Under the pieces are notes generated by a model. That model searched no databases. It saw only the letters and a program-made list of their open reading frames with translations, and was not told the DNA's origin. DNA of 64,000 nt from NCBI RefSeq assembly GCF_007004545.3, contig NZ_CP045503.2, forward strand, positions 900,501-964,500, given 5' to 3'. This DNA comes from Shewanella eurypsychrophilus (GTDB taxonomy: Bacteria > Pseudomonadota > Gammaproteobacteria > Enterobacterales > Shewanellaceae). Shown here piece after piece: positions 26,854 through 36,006 of the stretch. Position 1 is the first letter of the stretch. Each line of letters opens with the position of its first letter. A program made the translations under genes and the position numbers.

Positions 26854-27837
26854 ATGGAAAACAAACAAACACCCCCGGTTTATGCACTCGAAATCAAAGA
26901 TCTAAAGAAAACGTATAAAGGTGGTGTCGAGGCGGTAAAGGGAATAAGTTTAGCAGTTGAGAAAGGTGACTTCTTCGCACTATTAGGCCCCAATGGTGCG
27001 GGTAAATCGACGACTATTGGCGTGATCAGCTCTTTAGTACAGAAGACTTCAGGTAGCGTGTCTGTCTTCGAGCATGATATCGATAAGCAGCTCGAACTGG
27101 CGAAGCTATCTATTGGACTGGTGCCGCAAGAATTTAACTTTAATCAGTTTGAGAAAGTGCTACAGATAGTCGTTAATCAGGCGGGCTATTATGGTGTTTC
27201 TCGAGCCGATGCCTTAGAGCGTGCCGAGAAATACTTGACTCAGCTGGATCTGTGGGAGAAGCGAGATAGCCCCGCACGTACGCTTTCTGGTGGTATGAAG
27301 CGTCGCTTGATGATCGCCCGCGCCTTGATGCATGAACCTCAATTACTCATCTTAGATGAGCCCACCGCTGGCGTTGATATAGAACTGCGTCGCTCAATGT
27401 GGTCCTTCCTTACAGAGCTCAATGAGCAAGGGGTAACCATCATCTTGACCACTCATTATCTGGAAGAGGCTGAGATGCTTTGTCGTAATATCGGCATCAT
27501 AGATAAGGGGATTTTAGTCGAGTGTACCAGCATGAAATCGTTACTGAGTCGCTTAAACCTAGAGACGTTTATTTTAGATTTAGGAAGCGATTTAAGTGAT
27601 GCTCCGGTATTAGATGGAATGGAGTGTCGATTGACCGATGCTCACACATTAGAGATCGATGTTGCTAAAGCGCAGAGTATTAATAGCGTTTTCGCGCAAC
27701 TAACCGAGAAGGGAATCGAAGTATTATCGATGCGAAATAAGGCGAATCGTTTGGAAGAGTTGTTTGTCGAGCTCGTTGAGAAAGGCTCAATTGAAGCAAG
27801 TAAAGGTGTTTCAATGAATAAGGAGGCATCAGAATGA
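26854..27837 (+). CDS. yadG: ABC-2 transporter ATPase, YadG-like
   Basis: A 327-residue ABC ATPase. Seen: Walker A GPNGAGKST near residue 47, the ABC signature LSGGMKRR, Walker B LLILDEPTAGVD, and the H-loop TTHYLEEAEML. The C-terminal 90 residues form the extension common to ABC-2 exporters. Its stop overlaps the start of the permease gene by four bases (ATGA), so the two are translated together. The order hpt-yadG-yadH matches E. coli. The substrate is unknown; relatives export drugs or polysaccharide-like compounds. Confidence 0.9.
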   Translation: MENKQTPPVYALEIKDLKKTYKGGVEAVKGISLAVEKGDFFALLGPNGAGKSTTIGVISSLVQKTSGSVSVFEHDIDKQLELAKLSIGLVPQEFNFNQFEKVLQIVVNQAGYYGVSRADALERAEKYLTQLDLWEKRDSPARTLSGGMKRRLMIARALMHEPQLLILDEPTAGVDIELRRSMWSFLTELNEQGVTIILTTHYLEEAEMLCRNIGIIDKGILVECTSMKSLLSRLNLETFILDLGSDLSDAPVLDGMECRLTDAHTLEIDVAKAQSINSVFAQLTEKGIEVLSMRNKANRLEELFVELVEKGSIEASKGVSMNKEASE

Positions 27838-28610
27838 ACATGAGAGCCCTGTATGCCACTGCATTCAAGAGTATTCTGACTAAAGAGATAAACCGGTTTA
27901 CACGCATCTGGGTACAAACTCTCGTGCCTCCTGCGATCAGCATGACCTTATACTTTCTTATTTTTGGCAATTTAGTGGGTAAGCGAATTGGTGAGATGGG
28001 TGGCGTCAGCTATATGGAATTTATTGCCCCTGGCCTTATCATGATGTCGGTGATCACGGCATCATATTCAAACGTTGCCTCGTCATTCTTTAGCGCTAAG
28101 TTCCAGCGGAACCTCGAAGAGCTGATCGTCGCCCCAGTGCCTCATTATGTGATGATTGCCGGTTATGTCGGTGGTGGTGTGGCTCGTGGTTTGTGTGTGG
28201 GCACCATTGTGACTTTAGTCGCCATGTTCTTTGTCGATATCAGCTTACATCATGTGGGTTTAGTGGCTATTACTGTGCTGCTAACATCGATTTTGTTTGC
28301 CTTAGGCGGGCTGATTAACGCAATTTTTGCAAAGAGCTATGATGACATCAGCATTGTGCCTACGTTCGTCCTGACGCCTTTGACTTATCTTGGAGGGGTG
28401 TTCTATTCGCTATCTCTGCTTCCTGATTTTTGGCAAGGTGTGTCTCAGCTTAACCCTGTGGTGTACATGATTAATGTATTTCGCTACGGTTTCTTAGGTT
28501 ATGCGGATATAAGCGTGCCGTTTTCTATTGCTGTGATGGTGGGGTTCTGTGTCGCATTATGGACTCTGGCGTATTACCTCATTAGCCGAGGAATAGGCTT
28601 ACGCAGTTAA
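27834..28610 (+). CDS. yadH: ABC-2 type permease, YadH-like
   Basis: A 258-residue inner-membrane permease with six helices, partner of the overlapping ATPase gene. ABC-2 features seen: SYMEFIAPGLIMMSVITASY, SFFSAKFQRNLEELIVAPVP and TFVLTPLTYLGGVFYSLSLLP near the C-terminal third. The length equals E. coli YadH (about 256 aa). The substrate is unknown. A perfect 15-bp terminator follows. Confidence 0.9.
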   Translation: MNMRALYATAFKSILTKEINRFTRIWVQTLVPPAISMTLYFLIFGNLVGKRIGEMGGVSYMEFIAPGLIMMSVITASYSNVASSFFSAKFQRNLEELIVAPVPHYVMIAGYVGGGVARGLCVGTIVTLVAMFFVDISLHHVGLVAITVLLTSILFALGGLINAIFAKSYDDISIVPTFVLTPLTYLGGVFYSLSLLPDFWQGVSQLNPVVYMINVFRYGFLGYADISVPFSIAVMVGFCVALWTLAYYLISRGIGLRS

Positions 28611-28621
28611 ATTAAGGCTTT

Positions 28622-28662
28622 AGTTACTAGGCCCTAAAATCTAGGGCCTAGTAACTTCTTTT
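28622..28662 (+). terminator. terminator of yadGH with CTAG arms
   Basis: AGTTACTAGGCCCTA (28622-28636) pairs perfectly with TAGGGCCTAGTAACT (28642-28656) across a 5-base loop, followed by TCTTTT. The arms carry the CTAG motif of the gene-end palindrome family. Confidence 0.85.
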
Positions 28663-28679
28663 AGTCACAAGGATGTTTG

Positions 28680-29060
28680 ATGAAACAACAATTGATTGTA
28701 TTTGGACTGCTCGCTATTAGTGTGCTGTTTTCTCAAGTTAGTCACGCCAAAGTTTATCAGTGTGAAGTGGATGGAAAAATGGTGTTCCAAGATCACCTCT
28801 GCGAAGCTGTCGAAAGTCAGACTGAGATAGCCATTATTGAAAATATTAAAAGTGACTTCAACGATGAAGAGCGCAAGCTTATCAATAGCAATGATGTGGC
28901 AATCGGAATGAGTGAGAAGGCCCTAGTTAAAAGCCGTGGTGAGCCTGATGCTGTTCATCGCTCAGGCAGAGGTGGTGAGCAGTGGCTTTATCAAGGTGAA
29001 GAAGGCCGTATGCTGCAAGTTATCATGAAAGATGGCAAGGTGTACGACTGGAGAGACTGA
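28680..29060 (+). CDS. DUF4124 domain periplasmic protein
   Basis: A 126-residue secreted protein: signal peptide to about residue 23 (VFGLLAISVLFSQVSHA), then the DUF4124 motif KVYQCEVDGKMVFQDHLC with its paired cysteines. The C-terminal half (GMSEKALVKSRGEPDAVHRS, then EQWLYQ and GKVYDW) looks like the SmpA/BamE-type small fold. The ATG at 28680 follows AAGGA; the TTG at 28677 is part of the same region. The function of DUF4124 is unknown. The stop is followed within five bases by an octamer tandem array. A second DUF4124 protein is encoded nearby on the other strand. Confidence 0.75.
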   Translation: MKQQLIVFGLLAISVLFSQVSHAKVYQCEVDGKMVFQDHLCEAVESQTEIAIIENIKSDFNDEERKLINSNDVAIGMSEKALVKSRGEPDAVHRSGRGGEQWLYQGEEGRMLQVIMKDGKVYDWRD

Positions 29061-29064
29061 TCAT

Positions 29065-29232
29065 TAGGCTAATAGGAAAATAGGAAAATAGGAAAATAGG
29101 AAAATAGGAAAATAGGCTAATAGGAAAATAGGAAAATAGGAAAATAGGAAAATAGGAAAATAGGAAAATAGGAAAATAGGAAAATAGGAAAATAGGAAAA
29201 TAGGAAAATAGGAAAATAGGATTTAGGGACCA
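29065..29232. repeat. tandem array of the octamer TAGGAAAA
   Basis: Nineteen full 8-bp units: TAGGCTAA, then five TAGGAAAA, one TAGGCTAA, and twelve TAGGAAAA, then two degenerate units (TAGGATTT, TAGGGACC). The period is exactly eight throughout. It fills the gap between two convergent genes. Apparent ORFs on the minus strand (repeats of FSYFPIFL) are an artefact of the array. Confidence 0.97.
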
Positions 29233-29259
29233 GCTTAGATCCACAATCGCTTATATTTC

Positions 29260-29592
29260 TTAGCTTTCTTCCAAATGCTTCATGATATTGAATACTTGCT
29301 CGAGTGTGTCGGCCCCCATTTTTGCTGTGCAGCAATGTCCAAGTGTACTCGCATGCAGCCTGACAAGTTCAATTAACTCTGTCATTGAGATGTTCAGAGT
29401 CGATAGTCCCCAGTTTTGTTGGTTAAGCAGATAGGTACTACCGCACGAATCTAACAAGCGACAACTCGCGTCAATATGTCCCTGAGCTTGCTCTAGCCAG
29501 TCGTTACTAGACTCAAGGTAAAGCAATTCTGTTTGCCCTTCCTGAATCAATATCGCAGGCCAGATGATTTGGCTGTTAGCTTCACTCGTCAT
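29260..29592 (-). CDS. DUF4144 domain protein
   Basis: A 110-residue protein whose start (IIWPAILIQEGQTELLYLES) matches DUF4144, a small family of unknown function in Shewanella and relatives. There is no signal peptide; it is probably cytoplasmic. Two adjacent cysteines (HCCTAK) occur near residue 87. The ATG follows the TAA of the upstream DUF4124 gene with no gap, so the two are translationally coupled. Confidence 0.65.
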   Translation of the reverse strand: MTSEANSQIIWPAILIQEGQTELLYLESSNDWLEQAQGHIDASCRLLDSCGSTYLLNQQNWGLSTLNISMTELIELVRLHASTLGHCCTAKMGADTLEQVFNIMKHLEES

Positions 29593-30171
29593 TTATTGGT
29601 TAGCGGGCTTATCTTCAGGCGCTACTTTAGTTTCTACGCGGGATAGATGACTCTGCAGCAGATCTATAGCCTGTTGGTTGTTCCTGATCAGATCATCAAA
29701 GTATTTATTCATCTCTTCGACTTCAGTTAGATATTCTGGATCATCTTTCTGTTTTTTTTCCCAGTATCGTTTACGTTCTATTTTTTGGAATTCACTGGCC
29801 TTGAGAATATCGAAATAGCTTTTTTCTTGGTTAAGGCGATAAATTTCGCTGTTAACCAGTAGCTGTAACTTCTCTTTGGAGATAGTTTTTTTACTGAGTA
29901 GAACTTGTAAAGGGTCAAGCTTCTTCGCTGGTTTGTCTGAGTCTGTTTCAGTGGTAATGCCGAGTTCGTACTCTATCTTGTGTTGGCTAAACTCTTTCGG
30001 GCAAATAGTCTGACTAAAAACGATCTTATCACCTTTAACACAGCGATAAATGCTGTTTGCATGAGCTGAATTAAGCATAAGAGTGGAGAGCAGGCACACT
30101 ATAGTTAGCATGCTGAGCAGAGCTCGTCTAAGGAGGGGCTGGACTTTGAATATGTGTATCACTCTTGCCAT
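29593..30171 (-). CDS. DUF4124 domain protein with helical tail
   Basis: A 192-residue secreted protein. A hydrophobic signal region (ALLSMLTIVCLLSTLMLNSA) leads to the DUF4124 motif SIYRCVKGDKIVFSQTIC. The remaining 120 residues are charged and helical, with coiled-coil-like stretches (MNKYFDDLIRNNQQAIDLLQ). It may bind a partner at the envelope. It is in an operon with the DUF4144 gene. The start could instead be an internal ATG at residue 21, which would shorten the signal; the longer form is kept because it gives a positively charged N-region. Confidence 0.65.
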   Translation of the reverse strand: MARVIHIFKVQPLLRRALLSMLTIVCLLSTLMLNSAHANSIYRCVKGDKIVFSQTICPKEFSQHKIEYELGITTETDSDKPAKKLDPLQVLLSKKTISKEKLQLLVNSEIYRLNQEKSYFDILKASEFQKIERKRYWEKKQKDDPEYLTEVEEMNKYFDDLIRNNQQAIDLLQSHLSRVETKVAPEDKPANQ

Positions 30172-30514
30172 TTGGCTGTACTTCCTTTGTTGTGCCTACA
30201 GTCATATATTTTCAGCGTCTTGCTGAGAGACTGTTCTTAATCGACCGAGTATTGGGACTTGCCCAAACATCCTTTCAGTCGAGGTTTACTTCATTGGCTA
30301 TTGTAACAGTTTTGCTTATATTTATAAGCCTGATATAGGTTATCTAATGTCTATTGATATAATGCAAAACAGTAAATCTCATGCAACTAATACTATGGCG
30401 TACCTTGGTTAAGAAAACCAGTTTTGGTTCTTTCGGCTTGCATCAAGATAAAAGGGTACTTAGAGATACCCTTTATCGTTTAAATGAAAGTTTGTTAGGC
30501 GATAATCAGCATAC
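30172..30514. other. intergenic region, 343 bases
   Basis: It holds the promoter side of the DUF4124/DUF4144 pair and, near 30450, the panC terminator. No further gene or repeat is visible. Confidence 0.5.
30449..30476 (-). terminator. terminator of panB-panC
   Basis: On the minus strand ATAAAGGGTA and TACCCTTTTAT form the stem and T-tract, about 40 bases past the panC stop. Confidence 0.8.
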
Positions 30515-31360
30515 TTAACGTTCAAAGCTGAGATTATCGATAAGGCGAGTCGTTCCCATATAAGCTGCTGCCAGTATCACTAATTTATCATGACCAGCTG
30601 TCACCTTGGATAAATCCCTCGCGCTTCGTACTTCGAGGTAATCGGGACTAAAGCCTGCTTGAACCAATTCTGCAGTGGCGGCTTCGATAGTCTCTTCAAT
30701 CTTAGCGCCTTGCTTTATGGATGCTGACATGGCATCGATAACTTGTTTTAGTCTGGCAGCCTGATCTTTCTGTGATTGGCTTAGATAACCATTACGTGAG
30801 CTCATGGCAAGGCCAGAGTCTTCTCGTATTGTCTCAACACCAATAATATCAATTGGCATAGAGAGATCTTCTACCATAGTCTTGATGACTAATAGTTGCT
30901 GGTAGTCTTTGCGACCAAATAGTGCGACATCAGGCTGGACGATGTTAAACAGCTTGCAGACGATCGTGGCCACACCGCGAAAATGACCGGGTCGACTCGC
31001 ACCGCACAGCTGATTACTGATCTCTGGTACTTCAATAAAGGTCTGTTGGTCCATACCTTTTGGATAGATGATCTCTGGAGTCGGCGTAAAGAGTAAATCG
31101 GCTCCAGCTTCTGCTAGCGCCTGTTGATCGGCGGCTAAAGTACGAGGGTAAGCATCGAGATCTTCGTTTTGGCCAAACTGCATTGGGTTAACGAAAATAG
31201 AGGCGACGACATGATCGGCGCGCTTTACCGCTTCTTTGATTAAGGTGATATGACCTAAGTGCAAATTCCCCATAGTCGGTACAAATGCAACGGTTTCGCC
31301 TTTAGTATGCCATGTACGAACTTGCTCACGTATCTGTGTTATTTCTTGTGTAGTGATCAT
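30515..31360 (-). CDS. panC: pantothenate synthetase
   Basis: A 281-residue ligase joining pantoate and beta-alanine with ATP, the last step of vitamin B5 synthesis. Seen: [18 protein letters not shown] with the HIGH-like nucleotide site, [49 protein letters not shown] and SSRNGYLSQ. It lies 123 bases downstream of panB in the same direction. panD, which makes beta-alanine and joins panBC in E. coli, is not in this window. Confidence 0.96.
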   Translation of the reverse strand: MITTQEITQIREQVRTWHTKGETVAFVPTMGNLHLGHITLIKEAVKRADHVVASIFVNPMQFGQNEDLDAYPRTLAADQQALAEAGADLLFTPTPEIIYPKGMDQQTFIEVPEISNQLCGASRPGHFRGVATIVCKLFNIVQPDVALFGRKDYQQLLVIKTMVEDLSMPIDIIGVETIREDSGLAMSSRNGYLSQSQKDQAARLKQVIDAMSASIKQGAKIEETIEAATAELVQAGFSPDYLEVRSARDLSKVTAGHDKLVILAAAYMGTTRLIDNLSFER

Positions 31361-31483
31361 TGACTGCTAGCCTGTACTATCGTTGAAACCAGAGATATCG
31401 ATAAATGACAGCTCGATCGCAACGATATTTATCTTCTCAAAAAATTGTATAGCCTGATTGCTACCGACTGATGGTTTTAGTCA

Positions 31484-32278
31484 TTAACTAAATGTGTGAT
31501 CGATACCGGGGAAGACACCTTTCTTCACTTCATCGATATAGGCTCGTATGGCTTCACGGATATCACCAGTCTGCTTAAGAAAATTCTTTGAAAAGCGAGG
31601 GATATAGCCGCTCGAGATCCCGAGAACATCATGCATCACTAGAATTTGACCATCGGTGTCTGCACCAGCGCCAATCCCGATAACAGGAATGGTTAATGAC
31701 TCGCTGATCGCTTTTGCTAGTGGGGCAGGAATACACTCCACCACTAATAACTGAGCTCCAGCAGCTTCTAGTGCTTTTGCTTCATCGAGAATTCGCTGGG
31801 CGTTCTCCGCATCACGACCCTGGATCTTGAAACCACCAAAAACATGCACCGACTGAGGTGTGAGACCTAAGTGGGCACAGACAGGAATACCTCTCTCTGT
31901 TAGCTTAGTCACGGTTTCTAGCAACCAATGGCCACCTTCTACTTTAACCATGTTGGCGCCAGCCTGCATCAAGGTAGCGGCGTTTATCATCGCTTGCTCT
32001 GGCGTGGCGTAGCTCATGAAAGGCATGTCAGAAATTAGCAGAGCACGCTGAACACCACGGCGTACACAACGGGTGTGGTAGGCGATATCTTCGACTGAAA
32101 CAGGCAAAGTATCATCATGTCCTTGAAGTACCATTCCCATAGAGTCACCGACGAGCAGAACATCAACCCCTTCGGTGTCAAAGGCGCTGGCAAAACTTGC
32201 ATCATAGGCTGTGAGTGATGTGAATTTTTTACCTTCCTGCTTAAATTTGAGCAGGGTAGAGCTAGTTATTTTAGACAT
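31484..32278 (-). CDS. panB: 3-methyl-2-oxobutanoate hydroxymethyltransferase
   Basis: A 264-residue TIM-barrel enzyme that adds a one-carbon unit from methylene-tetrahydrofolate to ketoisovalerate, giving ketopantoate. Seen: [40 protein letters not shown], the metal-site Asp residues in [18 protein letters not shown] and [20 protein letters not shown]. It lies downstream of folK (gap 85 bases), linking folate and pantothenate genes as in E. coli. Confidence 0.96.
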   Translation of the reverse strand: MSKITSSTLLKFKQEGKKFTSLTAYDASFASAFDTEGVDVLLVGDSMGMVLQGHDDTLPVSVEDIAYHTRCVRRGVQRALLISDMPFMSYATPEQAMINAATLMQAGANMVKVEGGHWLLETVTKLTERGIPVCAHLGLTPQSVHVFGGFKIQGRDAENAQRILDEAKALEAAGAQLLVVECIPAPLAKAISESLTIPVIGIGAGADTDGQILVMHDVLGISSGYIPRFSKNFLKQTGDIREAIRAYIDEVKKGVFPGIDHTFS

Positions 32279-32363
32279 AATATTGGTCTTAAATCTGCTA
32301 AAAAAATGGTTGTGAAGCTGAGATAGAGTGCTGTTATAAGCTAACTCTAGTCAGAGTTCAATA

Positions 32364-32858
32364 TTATCTGACTATTTGTTCTAATTCTGCTGCTAACTCT
32401 GTATTAATTAGCGTTTGTAATGCTGTGCCACAGGGGAGCTGTATATCGGGTGCTATTTCAGCTAGGGGAATAAGCACAAAGCTGCGAGTCTTCATACCAT
32501 AATGAGGCACGGTCAATCTGGGAGTGTCTATGATTTGATTATCATAAAGTAAAAGGTCTAGATCTAAGGTTCTTGGTCCCCAGCGTTCTAGTCTGACTCG
32601 GCCCTGTTCATTTTCAATTTTTTGTAAGGCATCTAAAAGTGCAATAGGCTCTAATTGAGTGTTGAAGCTGACAACTGCGTTGAAGTAATCGGGTTGTATC
32701 ACATCCCCCATAGGGGCCGAACGATAATAGCTGGAAACGGTTAGCGGCTTTTCTGATTGAATTGGATCAGCGAGTTCGAGCAGCGCCTTACAGGCGCTGT
32801 CGAGCTGAGAACCCGGATTAGTCAGGTTTGCCCCAAGAGCAACAAAAGCCTTGGCCAT
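32364..32858 (-). CDS. folK: 6-hydroxymethyl-7,8-dihydropterin pyrophosphokinase
   Basis: A 164-residue HPPK, which transfers pyrophosphate from ATP to the pterin in folate synthesis. Seen: FVALGANLTNPGSQLDSACK, SSYYRSAPMG, FNAVVSFNTQLEPIALLDAL, and the signature GRVRLERWGPRTLDLDLLLY followed by LTVPHYGMKTRSFVLIPL. The start ATG shares its A with the pcnB stop (TAATG), so translation is coupled to pcnB. Confidence 0.96.
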   Translation of the reverse strand: MAKAFVALGANLTNPGSQLDSACKALLELADPIQSEKPLTVSSYYRSAPMGDVIQPDYFNAVVSFNTQLEPIALLDALQKIENEQGRVRLERWGPRTLDLDLLLYDNQIIDTPRLTVPHYGMKTRSFVLIPLAEIAPDIQLPCGTALQTLINTELAAELEQIVR

Positions 32859-34279
32859 TACTCTGTTGAGCTATCCGTTGCAGGACTCATGGGCTTGGTA
32901 TTCTTCTTCGCTGAAGGTTTACGGCGCTTGCGCTGGGTTGAATTACGATTGCGGCTACCTTTACTGGTCGAACGAGCAATGACACTGCGCTGCTCTTCAC
33001 CGCCTTCGACGAAGCTTTTCCACCAAGCAGCAGATTTAGCCACTGCGCCACCCTCTGCACTGGCTCTGAGTAAGAGTAGGTCGTAAGCCGCACGGAACTT
33101 AGGGTGTTCGATAAATTTAAAGGCACGGGTGCCCTGATTACGATCGAACCTTAACTGTAGCTGCCAGATATCTTTAGCCGGTGTACTGAAGCGGCGTGGG
33201 ATGCTGATGGTTCGGCATTGCTGCTCCATCACGTCACCCATGGCTGCATTGTAGGCATCATAAATCGTTAAGCCACTTTCAACGGCGATATCATCGGCAC
33301 GCTGACTGAGCGGATACCATAAAATCGCAGCGTAAAAGAAAGCTGGTGTTATGGTTTTTTCGGCGTTAACACGGGCATCAGTATTTTCCATGATGGTTTG
33401 CATCATCTTAACCGCTGGGCCTTCAGGCTCGTCGATAAGTTGTTCGCTTACCAAAGGGAACAAGGGAGCAAATAAGCCAAAATCCTGCATCATGTTGAAG
33501 TTATTCTGCGCTTGCCCGTTAAAGAAAAGCTTAAGGATCTCTTCATACATACGAGCGGCTGGAATATCTTTTAACAAGCTAGCCAGTTCATAGATTGGTT
33601 TTGCCGTGTCAGTATCTATGGTCATGCTAAGTTTAGTGGCAAAACGCACGGCTCTTAACATGCGAACAGGATCTTCACGGTAGCGAGTATTAGGATCGCC
33701 AATCATTTTGATTGTGCGTGACTTTAGATCTTCCAAACCACCGCCGTAGCTGTGTATTGAAAAATCACTAATATCGTAATAAAGCGCATTGACAGTAAAG
33801 TCACGACGTTCGGCATCTTCATCTATGGTGCCATAGACGTTATCACGAAGCAGTCGGCCTTCAGCATTGGTCTTAGAGGTCTTGTCGCCTGGATCTACGT
33901 GGTGACCACGCAATGTCGCGACTTCGATAACATCTCTGCCAAAAACGATATGAGCAAGGCGAAATCTACGGCCAACTAGCCGACAGTTACGAAATAGCTT
34001 TTTGATCTCTTCTGGGGTGGCATTTGTCACAACGTCGAAATCTTTAGGCTGGAACCCTAGTAGAATATCGCGCACGCCGCCGCCAACCAGATAAGCCTTG
34101 AAACCAGACTTATGAAGGCGATAGAGGACCTTTAAGGCGTTTTCGCTCATCTGACTTCGAGATATATCGTGATCTTGTCTCGGGACTACCGCTAGGCTTA
34201 GGCCTGCTTCGGTGGCTTCTTCAGTTGTTTGTTTGTCATCAAATAACTGTTTACAGAATTTGCTAATACGGCGAAAAAT
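32858..34279 (-). CDS. pcnB: poly(A) polymerase I, probable ATT start
   Basis: A 473-residue nucleotidyltransferase that adds poly(A) to RNA 3' ends and promotes decay. Seen: VGGGVRDILLGFQPKDFDVV with the catalytic Asp pair, the tRNA-nucleotidyltransferase fold, GDPNTRYREDPVRMLRAVRF, and a basic C-terminus. The conserved N-terminus in E. coli is MFTRVANFCRKVL; here the matching FRRISKFCKQLF is preceded by ATT at 34279, with GAGGTG six bases upstream. E. coli pcnB is known to initiate at AUU. The longer ATG/TTG frame to 34420 overlaps gluQ and adds unrelated residues. Thus ATT is chosen; protein evidence is absent. Confidence 0.9.
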   Translation of the reverse strand: MFRRISKFCKQLFDDKQTTEEATEAGLSLAVVPRQDHDISRSQMSENALKVLYRLHKSGFKAYLVGGGVRDILLGFQPKDFDVVTNATPEEIKKLFRNCRLVGRRFRLAHIVFGRDVIEVATLRGHHVDPGDKTSKTNAEGRLLRDNVYGTIDEDAERRDFTVNALYYDISDFSIHSYGGGLEDLKSRTIKMIGDPNTRYREDPVRMLRAVRFATKLSMTIDTDTAKPIYELASLLKDIPAARMYEEILKLFFNGQAQNNFNMMQDFGLFAPLFPLVSEQLIDEPEGPAVKMMQTIMENTDARVNAEKTITPAFFYAAILWYPLSQRADDIAVESGLTIYDAYNAAMGDVMEQQCRTISIPRRFSTPAKDIWQLQLRFDRNQGTRAFKFIEHPKFRAAYDLLLLRASAEGGAVAKSAAWWKSFVEGGEEQRSVIARSTSKGSRNRNSTQRKRRKPSAKKNTKPMSPATDSSTE

Positions 34280-34373
34280 GGGACACCTCGGAATTGTATC
34301 TGCTTTGCGCAAAAAACTATGGGTTACAACAAGGCGGCTATGATACCCCAAATAAAACTTAATGAGTACATTC

Positions 34374-35252
34374 TTAAGACAGGATGATTTCTGTTTGTTT
34401 AGGCACCAATGAAAGATCAAATTGACTAACGGCTTGCGCGACCATCTTGCTCATTTGAACTTCAGGGGTAACACTTGCTTGACCTAAAAATGACAAAGCT
34501 GCATTAAAGCTATGTTGTGGCTGAGATTTATCTATGGCTGCAGCATGGTTTTGCTTGGATAGTTTCATGCCTGGAGTGGTACAAACCAGAGGTAAATGTA
34601 GCCAAGTTGGCGCTGTCTGATTGAATATTTTAAACAGACCAATTTGTCTGCAAGTCGGGACCAGAAGGTCACTGCCACGAACCACTTCAGTGATCCCTTG
34701 ATAAGCATCGTCCATTACTACAGCTAATTGATAGGCATATAAGCCATCACTGCGTTTGATGATGAAGTCTTCAGCCGCAAAGCCTGCGTCGACACTGACT
34801 TGACCCATTTGCAGATCGTCGAATTGCTCTATCGCTACATGATTGCGTATACGTATGGCACCTTGTGTTAAAGGGGATACTAAACGTCCACAGCGACCAT
34901 CATAAGTGCCGCCCATGGTTTTTATCTGCTTACGGCTACACTGACAATAATACGCTTTATCTTGTGCGATAAGAGCGTCGATTTTAGCTTGGTATCGCCC
35001 TAGGCGACTGCTTTGATAGAGGATTTCGTTATCCCAATTCAAACCATAAGCTGCTAAGGTTTTTAAAATATCATCACTGCTACCGGGCACTTCACGCGGT
35101 GGATCGATATCTTCGATTCTTACTAGCCATTGTCCACCTTGTTTTCGGGCACGAAGGTAGCTTCCCAGTGCCGCGACGAGGGAGCCAAAGTGCAGTGGAC
35201 CAGAAGGAGAGGGGGCGAATCGGCCTATATATGTTTGATTAGTCAAAGTCAT
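34374..35252 (-). CDS. gluQ: glutamyl-Q tRNA(Asp) synthetase
   Basis: A 292-residue truncated GluRS paralogue that attaches glutamate to queuosine in tRNA(Asp). Seen: GRFAPSPSGPLHFGSLVAAL with the HIGH-equivalent HFGS, VRIEDIDPPREVPGSSDDIL, a Cys-type zinc site (YYCQCSRKQI, then GRCGRLV), RGSDLL and the KMSKS-equivalent MKLSKQNHAA. No anticodon-binding domain is present, as expected. The ATG at 35252 is used; the GTG at 35255 is adjacent. It lies between dksA and pcnB as in E. coli. Confidence 0.94.
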   Translation of the reverse strand: MTLTNQTYIGRFAPSPSGPLHFGSLVAALGSYLRARKQGGQWLVRIEDIDPPREVPGSSDDILKTLAAYGLNWDNEILYQSSRLGRYQAKIDALIAQDKAYYCQCSRKQIKTMGGTYDGRCGRLVSPLTQGAIRIRNHVAIEQFDDLQMGQVSVDAGFAAEDFIIKRSDGLYAYQLAVVMDDAYQGITEVVRGSDLLVPTCRQIGLFKIFNQTAPTWLHLPLVCTTPGMKLSKQNHAAAIDKSQPQHSFNAALSFLGQASVTPEVQMSKMVAQAVSQFDLSLVPKQTEIILS

Positions 35253-35335
35253 CACACCTGAAACTATAGCTATAATAAGCAGTGACGTTTAAACGAGTAG
35301 TTTGTTGAAACTGAGAAGTGAAAGTCATAGTGGAA

Positions 35336-35366
35336 TATTAAAGCGGGGTGGGACCCCGCTTTCACA
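35336..35366 (-). terminator. terminator of dksA
   Basis: On the minus strand AAAGCGGGG and CCCCGCTTT form a 9-bp stem followed by an AT-rich tract. It lies between dksA and gluQ, so dksA can be transcribed alone. Confidence 0.8.
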
Positions 35367-35403
35367 TGTCTTTGCTTTGACTGCCAAAGCAAGACTCGTC
35401 AGA

Positions 35404-35847
35404 TTAGCCAGCCATCTGCTTTTCTTTAATCTCGGCAAGTGTTTTACAGTCGATACATTGATCGGCTGTAGGACGTGCTTCAAGACGACGAATACCGATT
35501 TCGATACCGCAAGAATCACAAAAACCGAAATCATCTTCTTCAATTTTCTGAAGTGTCTTTTCGATCTTTTTGATCAACTTACGTTCTCTGTCACGAGCTC
35601 GAAGCTCAAGACTAAACTCTTCTTCCTGTGCTGCACGATCTACCGGATCTGGGAAGTTAGCTGCTTCGTCTTGCATATGGTTAAGCGTACGGTCAACTTC
35701 TTCACGCAATTGATTACGCCAAGCATCCAGAATCGTTCTGAAATGGCTCGACTGATCTGCGTTCATATACTCCTCACCAGGTTTTTCCTGATAAGGTTCT
35801 ACACCTGCGATAGCGAGCACGCCGAGTCTTTTAGTGCCTTGTGGCAT
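35404..35847 (-). CDS. dksA: RNA polymerase-binding transcription factor DksA
   Basis: A 147-residue factor that enters the RNA polymerase secondary channel and, with ppGpp, mediates the stringent response. Seen: the coiled coil with the tip ([20 protein letters not shown] containing the DxxDxA aspartates), and the zinc finger [20 protein letters not shown] with a second CIDC pair, all four Cys present. The ATG at 35847 has AGGAG eight bases upstream; the frame open to 35868 is not needed. Flanked by sfsA upstream and gluQ downstream as in other gammaproteobacteria. Confidence 0.97.
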   Translation of the reverse strand: MPQGTKRLGVLAIAGVEPYQEKPGEEYMNADQSSHFRTILDAWRNQLREEVDRTLNHMQDEAANFPDPVDRAAQEEEFSLELRARDRERKLIKKIEKTLQKIEEDDFGFCDSCGIEIGIRRLEARPTADQCIDCKTLAEIKEKQMAG

Positions 35848-36006
35848 AACGCATCTCCTGTTAATCATTTGCGTTGTAGGGCGCTTGTATTTTAAGGCCG
35901 ATATCTATACCAGAAACTGATAGAGCAAGCAAACTTTTTGTGTTGCGATAATGATATTCCTTGACTATGTTCCCTATTTTTAATTAATTCAACTTTTACT
36001 GTCTAT

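Noticed and set aside
29023-29335. Minus-strand ORFs encoding repeated FSYFPIFL
   Set aside because: They are six-frame readings of the TAGGAAAA octamer array (24 bases = 8 residues) with no ribosome site or coding character.
35302-35895. 197-codon plus-strand ORF opposite dksA
   Set aside because: It is the antisense shadow of dksA, whose zinc finger and coiled-coil motifs are intact.
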